Counted from the first letter of the stretch, positions 25,974-34,676 are shown. The stretch is DNA of 64,000 bases from Aeromonas bivalvium (GCF_000819765.1 NZ_CDBT01000056.1:1-64000), one strand, 5' to 3'. Numbers and translations are program-made. Notes: a model not told the origin generated them from the sequence alone.

Positions 25974-27224
25974 GTGAAGGAGGGGGAGTTTGCATTGATC
26001 GCCGAGCCGGCCCAGGCCCTGAGGCAGCGGCTTGCCCTGATCCGCGGCGCGCGCAGCCGGATCCAGGCCCAGTATTACAGCTGGGCCGAGGATGGCAGCG
26101 GCAAGCTGCTGCTGGCCGAGCTGCTGAGCGCCGCCCGGCGCGGCGTGCGCGTGCAGCTGCTCATCGATGATCTCTACGCCGGCGACAACCGTTTCCTGGA
26201 GATGCTGGCGTTCGAACCCGGGATCGAGGTGCGGCTGTTCAATCCGTTCTGGCTACGGGGCTGGCGCCCCCTGGCGCTGGCGCTGGAGGCCTGCCTCAGT
26301 TTTCGGCGCCTCAACCACAGGATGCACAACAAGCTGCTGCTGGTCGATGGCAGCCGGGGGATCCTGGGGGGGCGCAACATTGGGGATGCCTACTTCGGTC
26401 TGGGGGGCGGATCCCAGTTCCTCGATCTGGATCTGGGCTGTCGCGGCGCCCTCTGCCAGCAGCTGGAGCAAGGGTTCGTCCAGTTCTGGGGCAGCCGCTG
26501 GAGCCAGCCCATCCGCCATCTGCTGCGCCGTCGCATCGGGACCACGGAGGCGACCGTGGTCAACGAGTTCCTGCTCACCCTCTGCGACCCCGCCACGGCC
26601 GCCATCTATGACCTGCCCGCCTCGTTGTTTGAGCCTGCCCCTGAGCCGGCGTGGCATCCTGGGCGTGCCGAGGTGCTGTTCGATCGACCCGGCAAGGGGC
26701 TGGTCTCCCGGCCGGGCACTGCCCGCTATCTGTGGCGCCGGCTCGCCGAGTCCCGGGGCGGATTGCAGCTGGTGAGCCCCTACCTGATCCTGACCCGGGG
26801 CCTGCGCCGTGAGCTGCAGCGACTGCGGGCCCAGGGGATCGCCATCGGCCTGCTCACCAACTCCCTGGCCAGCACGGACGTGCCCCTGGTGCATGGTGCC
26901 TATCATCGCTTCAAGCCCTGGTTGCTGCGCCAGGGGATCGCCCTGGCCGAACTGCCCGCCAGCAGCGGGTTCAGCCTGCACGCCAAGCTGATCCTGCTGG
27001 GGGAGCGGGAGGCCCTGCTCGGCAGTTTCAACCTGGATCCGCGCTCCCTGCACCTCAACACCGAGCTGATGCTGCGCCTGCACTGTCCGCCCCTCTGCGC
27101 CGAGTTGCACGATTGGCTGGAGCACTGGCGGCGTGCCGCCAGCCAGCCGGATCCCGTCTCCCCCTGGTGGCGCCGCCTGGTTGCCCGTCTGAGCCACTGG
27201 CTGCCGCTGCGCCCCTGGCTGTAG
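25974..27224 (+). CDS. Phospholipase D-family protein (cardiolipin synthase-like)
   Basis: The 416-aa protein has two PLD repeats. The first HKD motif is intact (HNKLLLVDGSRGILGGRN, about 119-136). The second reads HAKLILLGEREALLGSFN, with Gly where the usual Asp stands. PLD enzymes act as phosphatidyltransferases or phospholipases. There is no transmembrane N terminus, unlike ClsA, so it is closer to the YmdC/ClsC type. GTG 25974 is preferred because AGGAGG lies just upstream; an ATG at 25938 has no ribosome binding site. Confidence 0.75.
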   Translation: MKEGEFALIAEPAQALRQRLALIRGARSRIQAQYYSWAEDGSGKLLLAELLSAARRGVRVQLLIDDLYAGDNRFLEMLAFEPGIEVRLFNPFWLRGWRPLALALEACLSFRRLNHRMHNKLLLVDGSRGILGGRNIGDAYFGLGGGSQFLDLDLGCRGALCQQLEQGFVQFWGSRWSQPIRHLLRRRIGTTEATVVNEFLLTLCDPATAAIYDLPASLFEPAPEPAWHPGRAEVLFDRPGKGLVSRPGTARYLWRRLAESRGGLQLVSPYLILTRGLRRELQRLRAQGIAIGLLTNSLASTDVPLVHGAYHRFKPWLLRQGIALAELPASSGFSLHAKLILLGEREALLGSFNLDPRSLHLNTELMLRLHCPPLCAELHDWLEHWRRAASQPDPVSPWWRRLVARLSHWLPLRPWL

Positions 27225-27583
27225 CGCTTTCATCCCCCCCTTGTGCGAGATCTCGCAAAACCTTGTAAGCCATTGGGGGAGTGCGGCGGCAAAACTGCCA
27301 ATGAGTGAAAACCAACCATATGTTTTTAAAAAGAAAATTGAGATGTGACACCAGGATTTCAGGCCCGTTGGCTGAATCCGGCCAAGGTTAAACGTTTTTC
27401 TCACGATGAACTGGGTAAGATTTCAGTTGCAAGGACAACCAATCCGGCTTGCCGGGTTGGGGAAGAGGAAGCGTCGGCCCACCCCGTGCGAACGCATGGC
27501 GGCTCGTCTCTCTGGGAGCGGAAACCCGGAGAGGGGAGGCAGGTCGATGAGTCTGATTCCAAATGGAACATGCTATTTGCGAG
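27225..27583 (+). ncRNA. Candidate structured RNA upstream of an isolated terminator
   Basis: This gap is gene-free yet rich in stable plus-strand hairpins: a CCAATCCGG-CTTG-CCGGGTTGG stem near 27439-27460, GTGCG-AA-CGCAT near 27490, and CTCTC-GGG with CCC-GAGAG near 27515-27540. They run into a strong terminator at 27584-27615. The next gene is on the other strand, so it is not an mRNA leader. It could be a small RNA or a long 3' end of the PLD transcript. I recognise no known family. Limits are approximate. Confidence 0.35.
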
Positions 27584-27615
27584 GGGGTGACATCCAGATG
27601 TCGCCCCATTTTTTT
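27584..27615 (+). terminator. Strong intrinsic terminator
   Basis: GGGGTGACAT pairs with ATGTCGCCCC (one G-T pair, loop CCAG) and is followed by A and seven T. Confidence 0.85.
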
Positions 27616-27647
27616 ATGTCCGCCGCCGGACCTGCCCTGGCGACACA

Positions 27648-27677
27648 AAGAGAGAAGGCCTCGCGATGAGGCCTTCT
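27648..27677 (-). terminator. Terminator of the desaturase gene
   Basis: A perfect 10-bp stem (27653-27662 with 27668-27677) reads on the minus strand into TCTCTTTG, directly after the desaturase stop. Confidence 0.7.
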
Positions 27678-27694
27678 GGTGCTGGGGTCATGGG

Positions 27695-28813
27695 TCAGCT
27701 CAGGTTGGCGAGCAGGCGATGCCAGTTGCGGCGACTGACCCGAAAACCGCCCTTGAGGCTGCGGTACTCGAGCTGCAGCTTGAGGGCGTCGTAGCGGGCC
27801 AGCGCCTTGCGCTTGCGCTGCTCCAGCAGGCGCTTGCGGCTGGCGTAGTAGTGCTGCAGCTGCTGGCTCAGCTTGTCGTACTCCTCCTGCAGCAGCGCCT
27901 GCCACATCTCCATGTCTTCGCGTTTTTGCAACCTGGCATGGGCCCGCTTGAGCTGCATCTGCAACCGCGCCTGCTCGATGCGCTCCTCGGGACAGGTGCG
28001 CAGATCCCTGGCCAATCCCAGCCAGGCGGCGCCGCGGATGAGCCACTTGGTCGGATCGAACTGCCACCAGTGAATACCGTTGCGATAATCGTTCTCGAAC
28101 AGATGGTGGTAGTTGTGATAGCCCTCGCCGAAGGTGAAAAAGGCCAGGATGCCATTGTCCCGGGCGCTGTTGCGATCCGTGAACGGCTGGCTGCCCCAGA
28201 TATGGGCCAGGGAGTTGATGAAGAAGGTGGTGTGATGGGTCATCACCATGCGCAGCACCCCCGCCAGCAGCAGCATGCCGAGCAGATCGCCGTGCATCAG
28301 CCCCAGCAGCAGCGGGATGCCGATGTTGGTGGCCAGGGTCAGCGCCAGGTAGTGCCTGTGCTGGAAGGCGACGACGGGGTTGTTCTGCAGATCCCGCACG
28401 TTGCTGTAGTCGTGGTAGGTATCGCGCTGGTATTCCCGCAGCATCCAGCCGATGTGGGAGTACCAGAAACCGCGGCTGGCGGAGTAGGGATCCTGCTGGT
28501 CGTGGTCCACATGGCGGTGATGGCGACGGTGGTCCGAGGACCAGTGCAGCGCCGAGTTTTGCAAGGCGAGGGCGCCACCGATGGCGAACAGCCATTGCAG
28601 CGCCGGATGCGCCTTGTAAGCCTTGTGGGACCAGAGCCTGTGGTAGCCGGCGGTGATGGAGATACCGCAATAGCAGAACAGCAGGAGGAAGCTGGCCCAT
28701 TGCCAGGCATCGAAGCCGTGGGTCAGACCGTACCAGGGTACGGCGATCAGTGCCGTCAGCCCGGAGAGGGCAAACAGCAGGGTGTTGGTGATGATGATAG
28801 GTGGGCGTTCCAT
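27695..28813 (-). CDS. Acyl-CoA/fatty acid desaturase
   Basis: The 372-aa membrane enzyme has the three histidine boxes of delta-9 type desaturases: HRLWSH (about 58-63), HRRHH (about 95-99) and HNYHH (about 233-237). Four hydrophobic helices surround them. It introduces a double bond into saturated acyl chains with a di-iron centre and oxygen. The last 100 residues form a basic coiled coil, longer than in minimal desaturases. A palindrome 19 bp before the ATG and the divergent fabR suggest control by FabR according to membrane saturation. Confidence 0.88.
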   Translation of the reverse strand: MERPPIIITNTLLFALSGLTALIAVPWYGLTHGFDAWQWASFLLLFCYCGISITAGYHRLWSHKAYKAHPALQWLFAIGGALALQNSALHWSSDHRRHHRHVDHDQQDPYSASRGFWYSHIGWMLREYQRDTYHDYSNVRDLQNNPVVAFQHRHYLALTLATNIGIPLLLGLMHGDLLGMLLLAGVLRMVMTHHTTFFINSLAHIWGSQPFTDRNSARDNGILAFFTFGEGYHNYHHLFENDYRNGIHWWQFDPTKWLIRGAAWLGLARDLRTCPEERIEQARLQMQLKRAHARLQKREDMEMWQALLQEEYDKLSQQLQHYYASRKRLLEQRKRKALARYDALKLQLEYRSLKGGFRVSRRNWHRLLANLS

Positions 28814-28831
28814 CCTGAAGGGGTCCTTTTC

Positions 28832-28849
28832 AGCTAACAGCTGTTAGCT
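28832..28849. promoter_or_regulatory. Perfect 18-bp palindrome, probable FabR operator
   Basis: AGCTAACAG-CTGTTAGCT lies between the desaturase and fabR starts. It has the AGC...GCT ends and size of FabR/DesT-type operators. Its position would block the desaturase promoter. Confidence 0.6.
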
Positions 28850-28962
28850 ATTCTCTGTGCAACCCGGCGGCGGGTCAATGGTAAAAAAGTCGCAGACAAA
28901 CCTGATCCGCGCCCGCCTTCGGGTTATCATTTGGCCTCGACAAGTGGAAGGTGATTGTTTTC

Positions 28963-29583
28963 GTGGGTATTCGCGCACAACAGAAAGAAAAGACCCGGCG
29001 TACGCTGATCGAGGCGGCATTTAGCCAGCTGTGTGCCAATCGCAGCTTTTCCAACCTGAGCCTGCGGGAAGTGGCGCGGGAGGCCGGTATAGCGCCCACC
29101 TCCTTCTATCGTCACTTTCGCGACATGGAAGAGCTGGGGCTGACCCTGGTGGATGAGGGGGGCCTGACCCTGCGTCAGCTGATGCGTCAGGCGCGCCAGC
29201 GCATCGCCGGTGGCGGCGGCGTCATCAGCACCTCCGTCATGACCTTCATGGAGTTCGTCGAGAACAATCCCAATATCTTTCGGCTGCTGCTGCGGGAGCG
29301 CTCCGGCACCTCGGCCGCCTTTCGCCAGGCGGTGGCCCGAGAGATCCAGCACTTCATCGCCGAGCTGACCGACTATCTGGAGGCCACCTCGGGGGCGCCG
29401 AGGGAAGAGGCCTACATCCAGGCCGAAGCCATGGTGACCATCGTCTTTAGCGCCGGTGCCGATGCCCTCGACTTGAGCCGTGAGGAGTGCAAGGCCCTGG
29501 CCGAGCGTACCGTGCGCCAGTTGCGGATGATTGCCATCGGGGCCGAGGTGCAGAACCAGCGGCGCCGCGATGGCCTGGTCTGA
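28963..29583 (+). CDS. fabR: FabR, TetR-family repressor of unsaturated fatty acid synthesis
   Basis: This 206-aa protein closely follows E. coli FabR as I remember it: [17 protein letters not shown] at the N terminus and [21 protein letters not shown] as the helix-turn-helix. [15 protein letters not shown] and [16 protein letters not shown] lie in the ligand domain. FabR senses the ratio of unsaturated to saturated acyl-ACP/CoA. The GTG at 28963 matches the E. coli MGVRAQQ start; an in-frame GTG at 28951 abuts the Shine-Dalgarno. It heads the conserved fabR-yijD pair. Confidence 0.93.
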   Translation: MGIRAQQKEKTRRTLIEAAFSQLCANRSFSNLSLREVAREAGIAPTSFYRHFRDMEELGLTLVDEGGLTLRQLMRQARQRIAGGGGVISTSVMTFMEFVENNPNIFRLLLRERSGTSAAFRQAVAREIQHFIAELTDYLEATSGAPREEAYIQAEAMVTIVFSAGADALDLSREECKALAERTVRQLRMIAIGAEVQNQRRRDGLV

Positions 29584-29615
29584 GTCATATTCCCGGAATC
29601 AACAGGAGTTTCCCC

Positions 29616-29981
29616 ATGCATGACGTCAACACCATCCCCAAGCAGCCGCTCTTGCTGGCCCTGCTGGTGGGCATCTGTGGCGATGCCAGCCTCTCCGTGC
29701 TGGTTTCCGACCCCGTGCCCTTCTCCTTCTTTCCCATCATCGCCTTCCTGCTGGCAGCCCATCAGCTCTATCGCTGCTATGTGAGCGAGCCCATGGAGGA
29801 CAACACCCCGGTCTGCGTCCTGCTCTGCTTCCTGATAGGGGTGTTCGGTCATTCGGCGCTGGAGAAGGTGCAGCACCCGGAGCTGGGCAGCAACTTCTTC
29901 TCGCTCATCATGATGTTGCTGCTGCTGGCCGCGCTCTCCATCAAGCTGGGGATCAGCGTCGGCAAAAAAGAGAAGGCCTGA
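29616..29981 (+). CDS. yijD: YijD family inner-membrane protein (DUF1422)
   Basis: The 121-aa protein has four hydrophobic helices and matches the DUF1422/YijD family. It lies directly after fabR, as in E. coli, behind AACAGGAG. The function is unknown; co-transcription with fabR hints at a membrane-lipid link. Confidence 0.85.
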   Translation: MHDVNTIPKQPLLLALLVGICGDASLSVLVSDPVPFSFFPIIAFLLAAHQLYRCYVSEPMEDNTPVCVLLCFLIGVFGHSALEKVQHPELGSNFFSLIMMLLLLAALSIKLGISVGKKEKA

Positions 29982-30024
29982 CGAGCAGGCCTTGCAGACA
30001 GACTGGAGGGGAGCAAGCCTGTGG

Positions 30025-30324
30025 CTATGACTGCGGCTTGTCCCCCGCGGCTATGATGGCCTTGAGGCGGGCACGGATCTCTCCCATGGCAAACACCCCG
30101 AACACCAGCACCAGTACCAGCTCGGTCCGGGTCACGGTGAAGTAGGGCTTGCACGCGGAGCGGATCATCCCGGCCTGGAGCCAGTGCATCAGGGCGACGA
30201 CGACGCCGCAGAGGGGCAGGATCTGGTTGAGCTGGCCGGGCAAGGGGGCCAGCAGGCTGAGGAAGACTCCGCACCAGAAGCTGAGAGTGAGTCCCATGGC
30301 CAATAGCGTCAGCAGGCGTTTCAT
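30025..30324 (-). CDS. DUF1145 membrane protein (YhhL-like)
   Basis: The 99-aa protein has three hydrophobic segments and a short basic tail. It starts at ATG 30324, overlapping the rsmD stop by four bases, the same coupling seen for E. coli rsmD-yhhL. The function is unknown. Confidence 0.8.
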   Translation of the reverse strand: MKRLLTLLAMGLTLSFWCGVFLSLLAPLPGQLNQILPLCGVVVALMHWLQAGMIRSACKPYFTVTRTELVLVLVFGVFAMGEIRARLKAIIAAGDKPQS

Positions 30325-30929
30325 ACTTGGTTCCCCTCTCGCTGATAGAGCTGATAACAGACTTGGCCGGCCTGCTTGTCCTTGAGGCACTGCCAGGTGC
30401 CGGGCAGCGGCAGATCCTGCATCTCCTTCTCCCGCTCCAGATAGATGAGGGCGTCCGGCGCCAACCAGCCGCGGGCCTCCAGCAGATCGCACACCTGGGG
30501 CAGCAGTTCGCGGCGAAACGGCGGATCGAGAAACACCAGATCGAACGGGGTGGTCGGGCCTTGCAGCCAGCTCACGGCATCGGCCTGGATCACCTGGCCC
30601 TGGCTTGACCCCAGGGTGAGCAGGTTTTTCTTGATCTGCTCGGCGGCGCCCCTGTCCATCTCGACCAGGGTCACCTGCTCGGCGTAGCGGGACAGTGCCT
30701 CCAGCCCCAGTCCGCCGCTGCCGGCGAACAGGTCGAGGCAGCGGCTGCCGCGCACATGGGGAGCCAGCCAGTTGAAGATGGTCTCCTTGACTCGGTCCGT
30801 GGTGGGCCTGAGTCCCTCCACATCCTGCACCGGCAGTTTTCGACCGCGCCATTGGCCGCTGATGATGCGGACAAAGCCGGATTTACCCTGGGTTCCCGGG
30901 CGTTTGCTGCTGGATTTCACTCTGGGCAT
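30321..30929 (-). CDS. rsmD: 16S rRNA (guanine966-N2)-methyltransferase RsmD
   Basis: The 202-aa enzyme has the Rossmann SAM-binding motif DLFAGSGGLGLEALSR (about 66-81). It also has the catalytic amino-methyltransferase motif DPPF (about 135-138), and a basic N terminus for RNA. It methylates G966 of 16S rRNA in the 30S subunit. It is divergent from ftsY, the conserved enterobacterial arrangement. Confidence 0.93.
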   Translation of the reverse strand: MPRVKSSSKRPGTQGKSGFVRIISGQWRGRKLPVQDVEGLRPTTDRVKETIFNWLAPHVRGSRCLDLFAGSGGLGLEALSRYAEQVTLVEMDRGAAEQIKKNLLTLGSSQGQVIQADAVSWLQGPTTPFDLVFLDPPFRRELLPQVCDLLEARGWLAPDALIYLEREKEMQDLPLPGTWQCLKDKQAGQVCYQLYQREGNQV

Positions 30930-31039
30930 CGCGTTTCGTCGTCAGAAAATAAAGTGATAGTATAAGGCGGTTCATTTTTATGCCGACCCGCCGAGGGACG
31001 GCTATCTTAGCAGTCAGCCAACGAAGTGAGTATTTTTAG

Positions 31040-32530
31040 ATGGCAAAAGGTTTGTTTTCCTGGCTGGGGTTCGGCCGCAAGAAAGAAGAGGCCGAGGTTG
31101 TCCAACCGGAGACACCCCAATCCGAGACTGTCAGCGACGGCGCCAGCGACGTCCCCTCCCAATCGAGTGACACCCCCGTCTCCCCGGCGCCGGATGCGAC
31201 GCCCGTTGGCGAGGAGGAGAGCGCCGGCCCCCTGGTGATCGAGGAGTGCGCCAGCGATCTGGAGCCCGTCATCGTCAACCCTGACCTGCTGGCCCGTGAC
31301 GAGGCGGCCGAGGCTGCCCGCGCTGCCGCCGAGCAGGAGGCTGCCCGTGTTGCCGCCGAGCAGGAGGCTGCCCGTGTTGCCGCCGAGCAGGAGGCTGCCC
31401 GTGCTGCCGCCGAGCAGGAGGCCGCCCGCGCTGCTGCCGAGCAGGAGGCTGCTCGCCTTGCCGCCGAGCAGGAGGCTGCCCGCGCTGCCGCCGAGCAGGA
31501 GGCCGCTCGCCTTGCTGCCGAACAGGAGGCTGCCCGCGCTGCCGTCGAACTGGCTACGTTGCCCCTGGCCGCGGAAGTGGACGATGACACCCAGGTCAAG
31601 CCGCAGCGTGAGGGTTTCTTCGCCCGCCTCAAGCGCAGTCTGGTCCGCACCAAGGATAATATCGGCTCAGGCTTCTTCGGCCTGTTCAGCGGCAAGCAGA
31701 TCGACGATGAGCTGTTTGAAGAGCTGGAGACCCAGCTGCTGACGGCGGATCTCGGCGTGGACACCACCACCCGTATCATCAACAACCTGACCCAGCACGC
31801 CAGTCGCAAGCAGCTCAAGGATGGCGAAGCCCTCTACGGCCTGCTCAAGCAGGACATGGGCGAGATGCTGGCGAAAGTCGAACAGCCCCTGGTGATCGAT
31901 TCCGGCAAGAAGCCCTATGTGATCCTCATGGTGGGCGTGAACGGGGTGGGCAAGACCACCACCATCGGCAAGATGGCCAAGCAGCTGCAAGCCGAGGGCA
32001 AGAGCGTCATGCTGGCCGCCGGTGATACCTTCCGCGCCGCCGCCGTCGAGCAGCTGCAGGTGTGGGGTCAGCGCAACAATATCCCGGTGATCGCCCAGCA
32101 CACGGGGGCCGATTCCGCCTCCGTCATCTATGATGCCATCGAGGCCGCCCGCTCCCGCGGGGCTGACGTGCTGATCGCCGACACCGCCGGCCGCCTGCAA
32201 AACAAGAGCAACCTGATGGAAGAGCTCAAGAAGGTGGTGCGGGTGATGAAGAAGCTCGACGAGGAGGCGCCCCACGAGATCATGCTGACCCTGGATGCGG
32301 GCACAGGCCAGAATGCCCTGAGCCAGGCCAAGCTGTTCAGTGAGGCGGTGGGTCTGACCGGCATCACCCTCACCAAGCTGGACGGCACCGCCAAGGGGGG
32401 GGTCATCTTCGCGGTGGCGGACAAGTTCCAGATCCCGATCCGCTTCATCGGGGTGGGCGAGGGGATCGACGATCTGCGCCCCTTCGTCGCCAATGACTTT
32501 ATCGAGGCGTTGTTTAGCCGCGACGAATAA
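31040..32530 (+). CDS. ftsY: Signal recognition particle receptor FtsY
   Basis: The 496-aa protein has a membrane-binding acidic A domain (to about 190) and the NG GTPase domain. The G1 P-loop is GVNGVGKTTT (about 299-308), DTAGRLQNK is G3 and TKLDGTAKGG contains G4. It docks SRP-ribosome complexes at SecYEG. The A domain contains eight perfect or near-perfect 9-residue repeats (RxAAEQEAA), unlike E. coli. The ftsY-ftsE-ftsX-rpoH order is conserved. Confidence 0.95.
   Translation: MAKGLFSWLGFGRKKEEAEVVQPETPQSETVSDGASDVPSQSSDTPVSPAPDATPVGEEESAGPLVIEECASDLEPVIVNPDLLARDEAAEAARAAAEQEAARVAAEQEAARVAAEQEAARAAAEQEAARAAAEQEAARLAAEQEAARAAAEQEAARLAAEQEAARAAVELATLPLAAEVDDDTQVKPQREGFFARLKRSLVRTKDNIGSGFFGLFSGKQIDDELFEELETQLLTADLGVDTTTRIINNLTQHASRKQLKDGEALYGLLKQDMGEMLAKVEQPLVIDSGKKPYVILMVGVNGVGKTTTIGKMAKQLQAEGKSVMLAAGDTFRAAAVEQLQVWGQRNNIPVIAQHTGADSASVIYDAIEAARSRGADVLIADTAGRLQNKSNLMEELKKVVRVMKKLDEEAPHEIMLTLDAGTGQNALSQAKLFSEAVGLTGITLTKLDGTAKGGVIFAVADKFQIPIRFIGVGEGIDDLRPFVANDFIEALFSRDE
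31319..31534 (+). repeat. Eight tandem 27-bp repeats inside ftsY
   Basis: Each unit encodes R-(A/V/L)-AAEQEAA; a ninth unit is degenerate. The repeat extends a charged alpha-helix in the FtsY A domain and is in frame, so copy-number changes would be tolerated. Confidence 0.9.
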
Positions 32531-32610
32531 GCCGAAGGGCCGTCCATGGGCGGCCCTTGCTCTCTCCAGCGCCCCCTAGCCGGGGCCAGCTCAAGCTTCA
32601 GGGACCAGAG

Positions 32611-33279
32611 ATGATTCGTTTTGATCAGGTCAGCAAGGTATACAGCGGCGGCCATCAGGCGCTGCAGAAGGTGAGTTTTCACCTGCGCAAGGGGGAGATG
32701 GGCTTCCTGACCGGTCATTCCGGGGCGGGCAAGAGCACCCTTCTCAAGCTGATCAGCGTGATGGAGCGGCCCACCGATGGCCGCGTCTTCTTTCACGGGG
32801 AGGATGTGAGCCGGATCCAGCGGCGCCAGATCCCCTATGTACGCCGTCAGATCGGCATGATCTTCCAGGATCACCGCCTGCTGATGGACAGAACCGTGTT
32901 CGACAACGTGGCCCTGCCCCTGGTGATCGACGGTTACAGCCATGGAGACATCAACAAGCGGGTCGCCGCAGCCCTGGACAAGGTGGGTCTGCTTGGCAAG
33001 GAGCGCTACCAGCCGCGCATGCTCTCCGGTGGCGAGCAGCAGCGGGTCGGCATCGCCCGCGCCATCGTCAACAAGCCGCCCCTGCTGCTGGCGGATGAGC
33101 CGACCGGCAACCTGGATCCCCAGCTCTCCATGGATATCATGCGATTGTTCGAGGAGTTCAACAGCTTCGGCGTCTCCGTGCTCATCGCCACCCATGACCT
33201 TGGCCTCATCGCCCGCATGCGCTATCGCACCTTCACCCTCAAGGCGGGACGGATGCACTCCCCGCAGGAGGAAAACTGA
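32611..33279 (+). CDS. ftsE: Cell division ATP-binding protein FtsE
   Basis: The 222-aa ABC ATPase has Walker [10 protein letters not shown] (about 36-44), the signature LSGGEQQR (about 138-145) and Walker B LLLADEPT. With FtsX it controls divisome assembly and septal amidase activation through EnvC. The ATG at 32611 fits family length; the frame extends upstream without a better start. Confidence 0.95.
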   Translation: MIRFDQVSKVYSGGHQALQKVSFHLRKGEMGFLTGHSGAGKSTLLKLISVMERPTDGRVFFHGEDVSRIQRRQIPYVRRQIGMIFQDHRLLMDRTVFDNVALPLVIDGYSHGDINKRVAAALDKVGLLGKERYQPRMLSGGEQQRVGIARAIVNKPPLLLADEPTGNLDPQLSMDIMRLFEEFNSFGVSVLIATHDLGLIARMRYRTFTLKAGRMHSPQEEN

Positions 33280-34232
33280 TGGCTATCGTGCGTCACAAGC
33301 AGCCACTGCTGCGTCGCTTCGTCATGTATTGGGTCGATCATCTGCGTCAGGCCTTCGCCAGCCTGGGGGAGCTGTGGCGCAATCCGCTCGCCTCCCTGAT
33401 GACCCTGGCCGTGCTCGGGGTCAGCCTGGCACTGCCTTCCTGTTTCCATGTGCTGCTCAAGAACGCCGAGCTGGTGGAGGGCAACTGGCAGAACAGTTCC
33501 CAGATCTCCCTCTATCTGCGCAAGGATCTGCCGGAGCAGAACATCCAGGAGCTCAGGCAGCGGATCCAGCTCTACCCCGAGGTGGCCTCGGTGACCTACA
33601 TGAGCCGGGATCAGGCCCTCAAGGAATTTCGCGAGATCTCGGGTTTTGGCGATGCGCTCGATTACCTGGACAGCAACCCGCTGCCCCCCGTGCTGAGCGT
33701 GATCCCGGATCCCCGCTGGCAGAATCCGGAAGGGGCTGCCGAGCTGCTGGCCAAGCTGGAGAACGAGCCCGGCATAGAGCAGGGCAAGCTGGACCTGCAA
33801 TGGCTGACCCGGTTGCAGGGCATCATGAACCTGCTGCGCCACACCATCACGGGGATCGCCGCCCTGCTGCTGTGCGCCGTGCTGCTCATCGTCGGCAACA
33901 CCCTCAGACTCAACATCCTGAACCAGCGCTCCGAGATTGAGGTGCTCAAGCTGGTGGGGGCGACCGATGCCTTCATCCACAGGCCCTTCCTCTATACCGG
34001 CATCTGGTACGGGGTGATCGGCGGCATGCTGGCCTGGTGGCTGACCGAGGTGATGGTGATCTGGAGCGAGGGGGTGGTCAAGGAGCTGGCCGGCCTCTAC
34101 AACAGCCATTTCCGGCTGGTGGGCATGGGGGCGGTCGACGGGATCAACCTGATCCTGCTGGGCGCCCTGCTGGGCTTGATCGCCTCCTGGTTCTCCGTGC
34201 ATCGCCATATCCGCGACATAGAGCCTTCCTGA
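33279..34232 (+). CDS. ftsX: Cell division membrane protein FtsX
   Basis: The 317-aa protein has four transmembrane helices (about 40-60, 190-212, 242-262, 286-306) and a large periplasmic loop after the first helix that binds EnvC. It partners FtsE. The start overlaps the ftsE stop (TGATG). Confidence 0.95.
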   Translation: MAIVRHKQPLLRRFVMYWVDHLRQAFASLGELWRNPLASLMTLAVLGVSLALPSCFHVLLKNAELVEGNWQNSSQISLYLRKDLPEQNIQELRQRIQLYPEVASVTYMSRDQALKEFREISGFGDALDYLDSNPLPPVLSVIPDPRWQNPEGAAELLAKLENEPGIEQGKLDLQWLTRLQGIMNLLRHTITGIAALLLCAVLLIVGNTLRLNILNQRSEIEVLKLVGATDAFIHRPFLYTGIWYGVIGGMLAWWLTEVMVIWSEGVVKELAGLYNSHFRLVGMGAVDGINLILLGALLGLIASWFSVHRHIRDIEPS

Positions 34233-34361
34233 GCAAGGAATCGACAAATATTCACTGGATTTTGCGAGCTGGATCAAGTAAAAAAATGACCCTTTCTGGC
34301 ACAGCTCGCGTTCAGGGAGTAATCTGGACGTCAATGATCGCCAGGATCTTCCCGAGATCCA

Positions 34362-34390
34362 TTGAACCTTATCGAAATAACACAGTCTTA
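34362..34390 (+). promoter_or_regulatory. Sigma-E-like promoter upstream of rpoH
   Basis: TTGAAC (34362-34367), an 18-bp spacer and TCTTA (34386-34390) reproduce the arrangement I recall for the E. coli sigma-E promoter rpoH P3 (TTGAAC-18-TCTGA). Transcription would start near 34397. The one-base change in the -10 keeps this below certainty. Confidence 0.55.
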
Positions 34391-34396
34391 AAATCG

Positions 34397-34524
34397 AACT
34401 TATACGGGTGTGGCGTAAGACCCCCGCTCGTCAGACTTGGCAAGCATGTGAAGGTTGCGAGCTCCGCAACAATGGACTTAGCATGCTACTTTTCGGGGGT
34501 CCTTCACTGTGACCCCTTTTTTTT
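34397..34524 (+). ncRNA. Candidate rpoH leader attenuator or sigma-E-dependent small RNA
   Basis: From the inferred start the RNA can form nested stems: 34419-34426 with 34494-34501 (GACCCCCG/CGGGGGTC), AGCATG/CATGCT (34443-34448 with 34482-34487) and GTTGCG-AGCTC-CGCAAC (34454-34470). A terminator (34496-34501 with 34511-34516, then eight T) competes with the first stem for the same G-run. GTGAAGG (34448-34454) can also pair with CCTTCAC (34501-34507), giving a third state. The layout is that of a terminator/antiterminator switch, or of a small RNA of about 128 nt. rpoH starts 152 nt further on. Confidence 0.5.
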
Positions 34525-34620
34525 GACTGTTCATTGATGATTCATCCCGTGATCCTAAGATGAGCCGGGTTCTGACCTGGTTCAGTTGTTGACTCAGGCC
34601 GCAGAATGGTCGCCCCCGCC

Positions 34621-34648
34621 TGGACAGCCCGACTGAGGGTGCTAGACT
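34621..34648 (+). promoter_or_regulatory. Possible proximal rpoH promoter
   Basis: TGGACA (34621-34626), 16 bp and TAGACT (34643-34648, preceded by TG) lie after the terminator and could drive rpoH constitutively from about 34655. The match is moderate. Confidence 0.35.
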
Positions 34649-34676
34649 GGCGCGACGCAAGAGTAAGAGGTAAAAG

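Noticed and set aside
27301-27348. A 15-codon frame MSENQPYVFKKKIEM
   Set aside because: It has no ribosome binding site and no sign of conservation that I can judge.
31319-31534. Repeats reminiscent of a CRISPR or satellite array
   Set aside because: They are contiguous 27-bp in-frame units within ftsY with no spacers.
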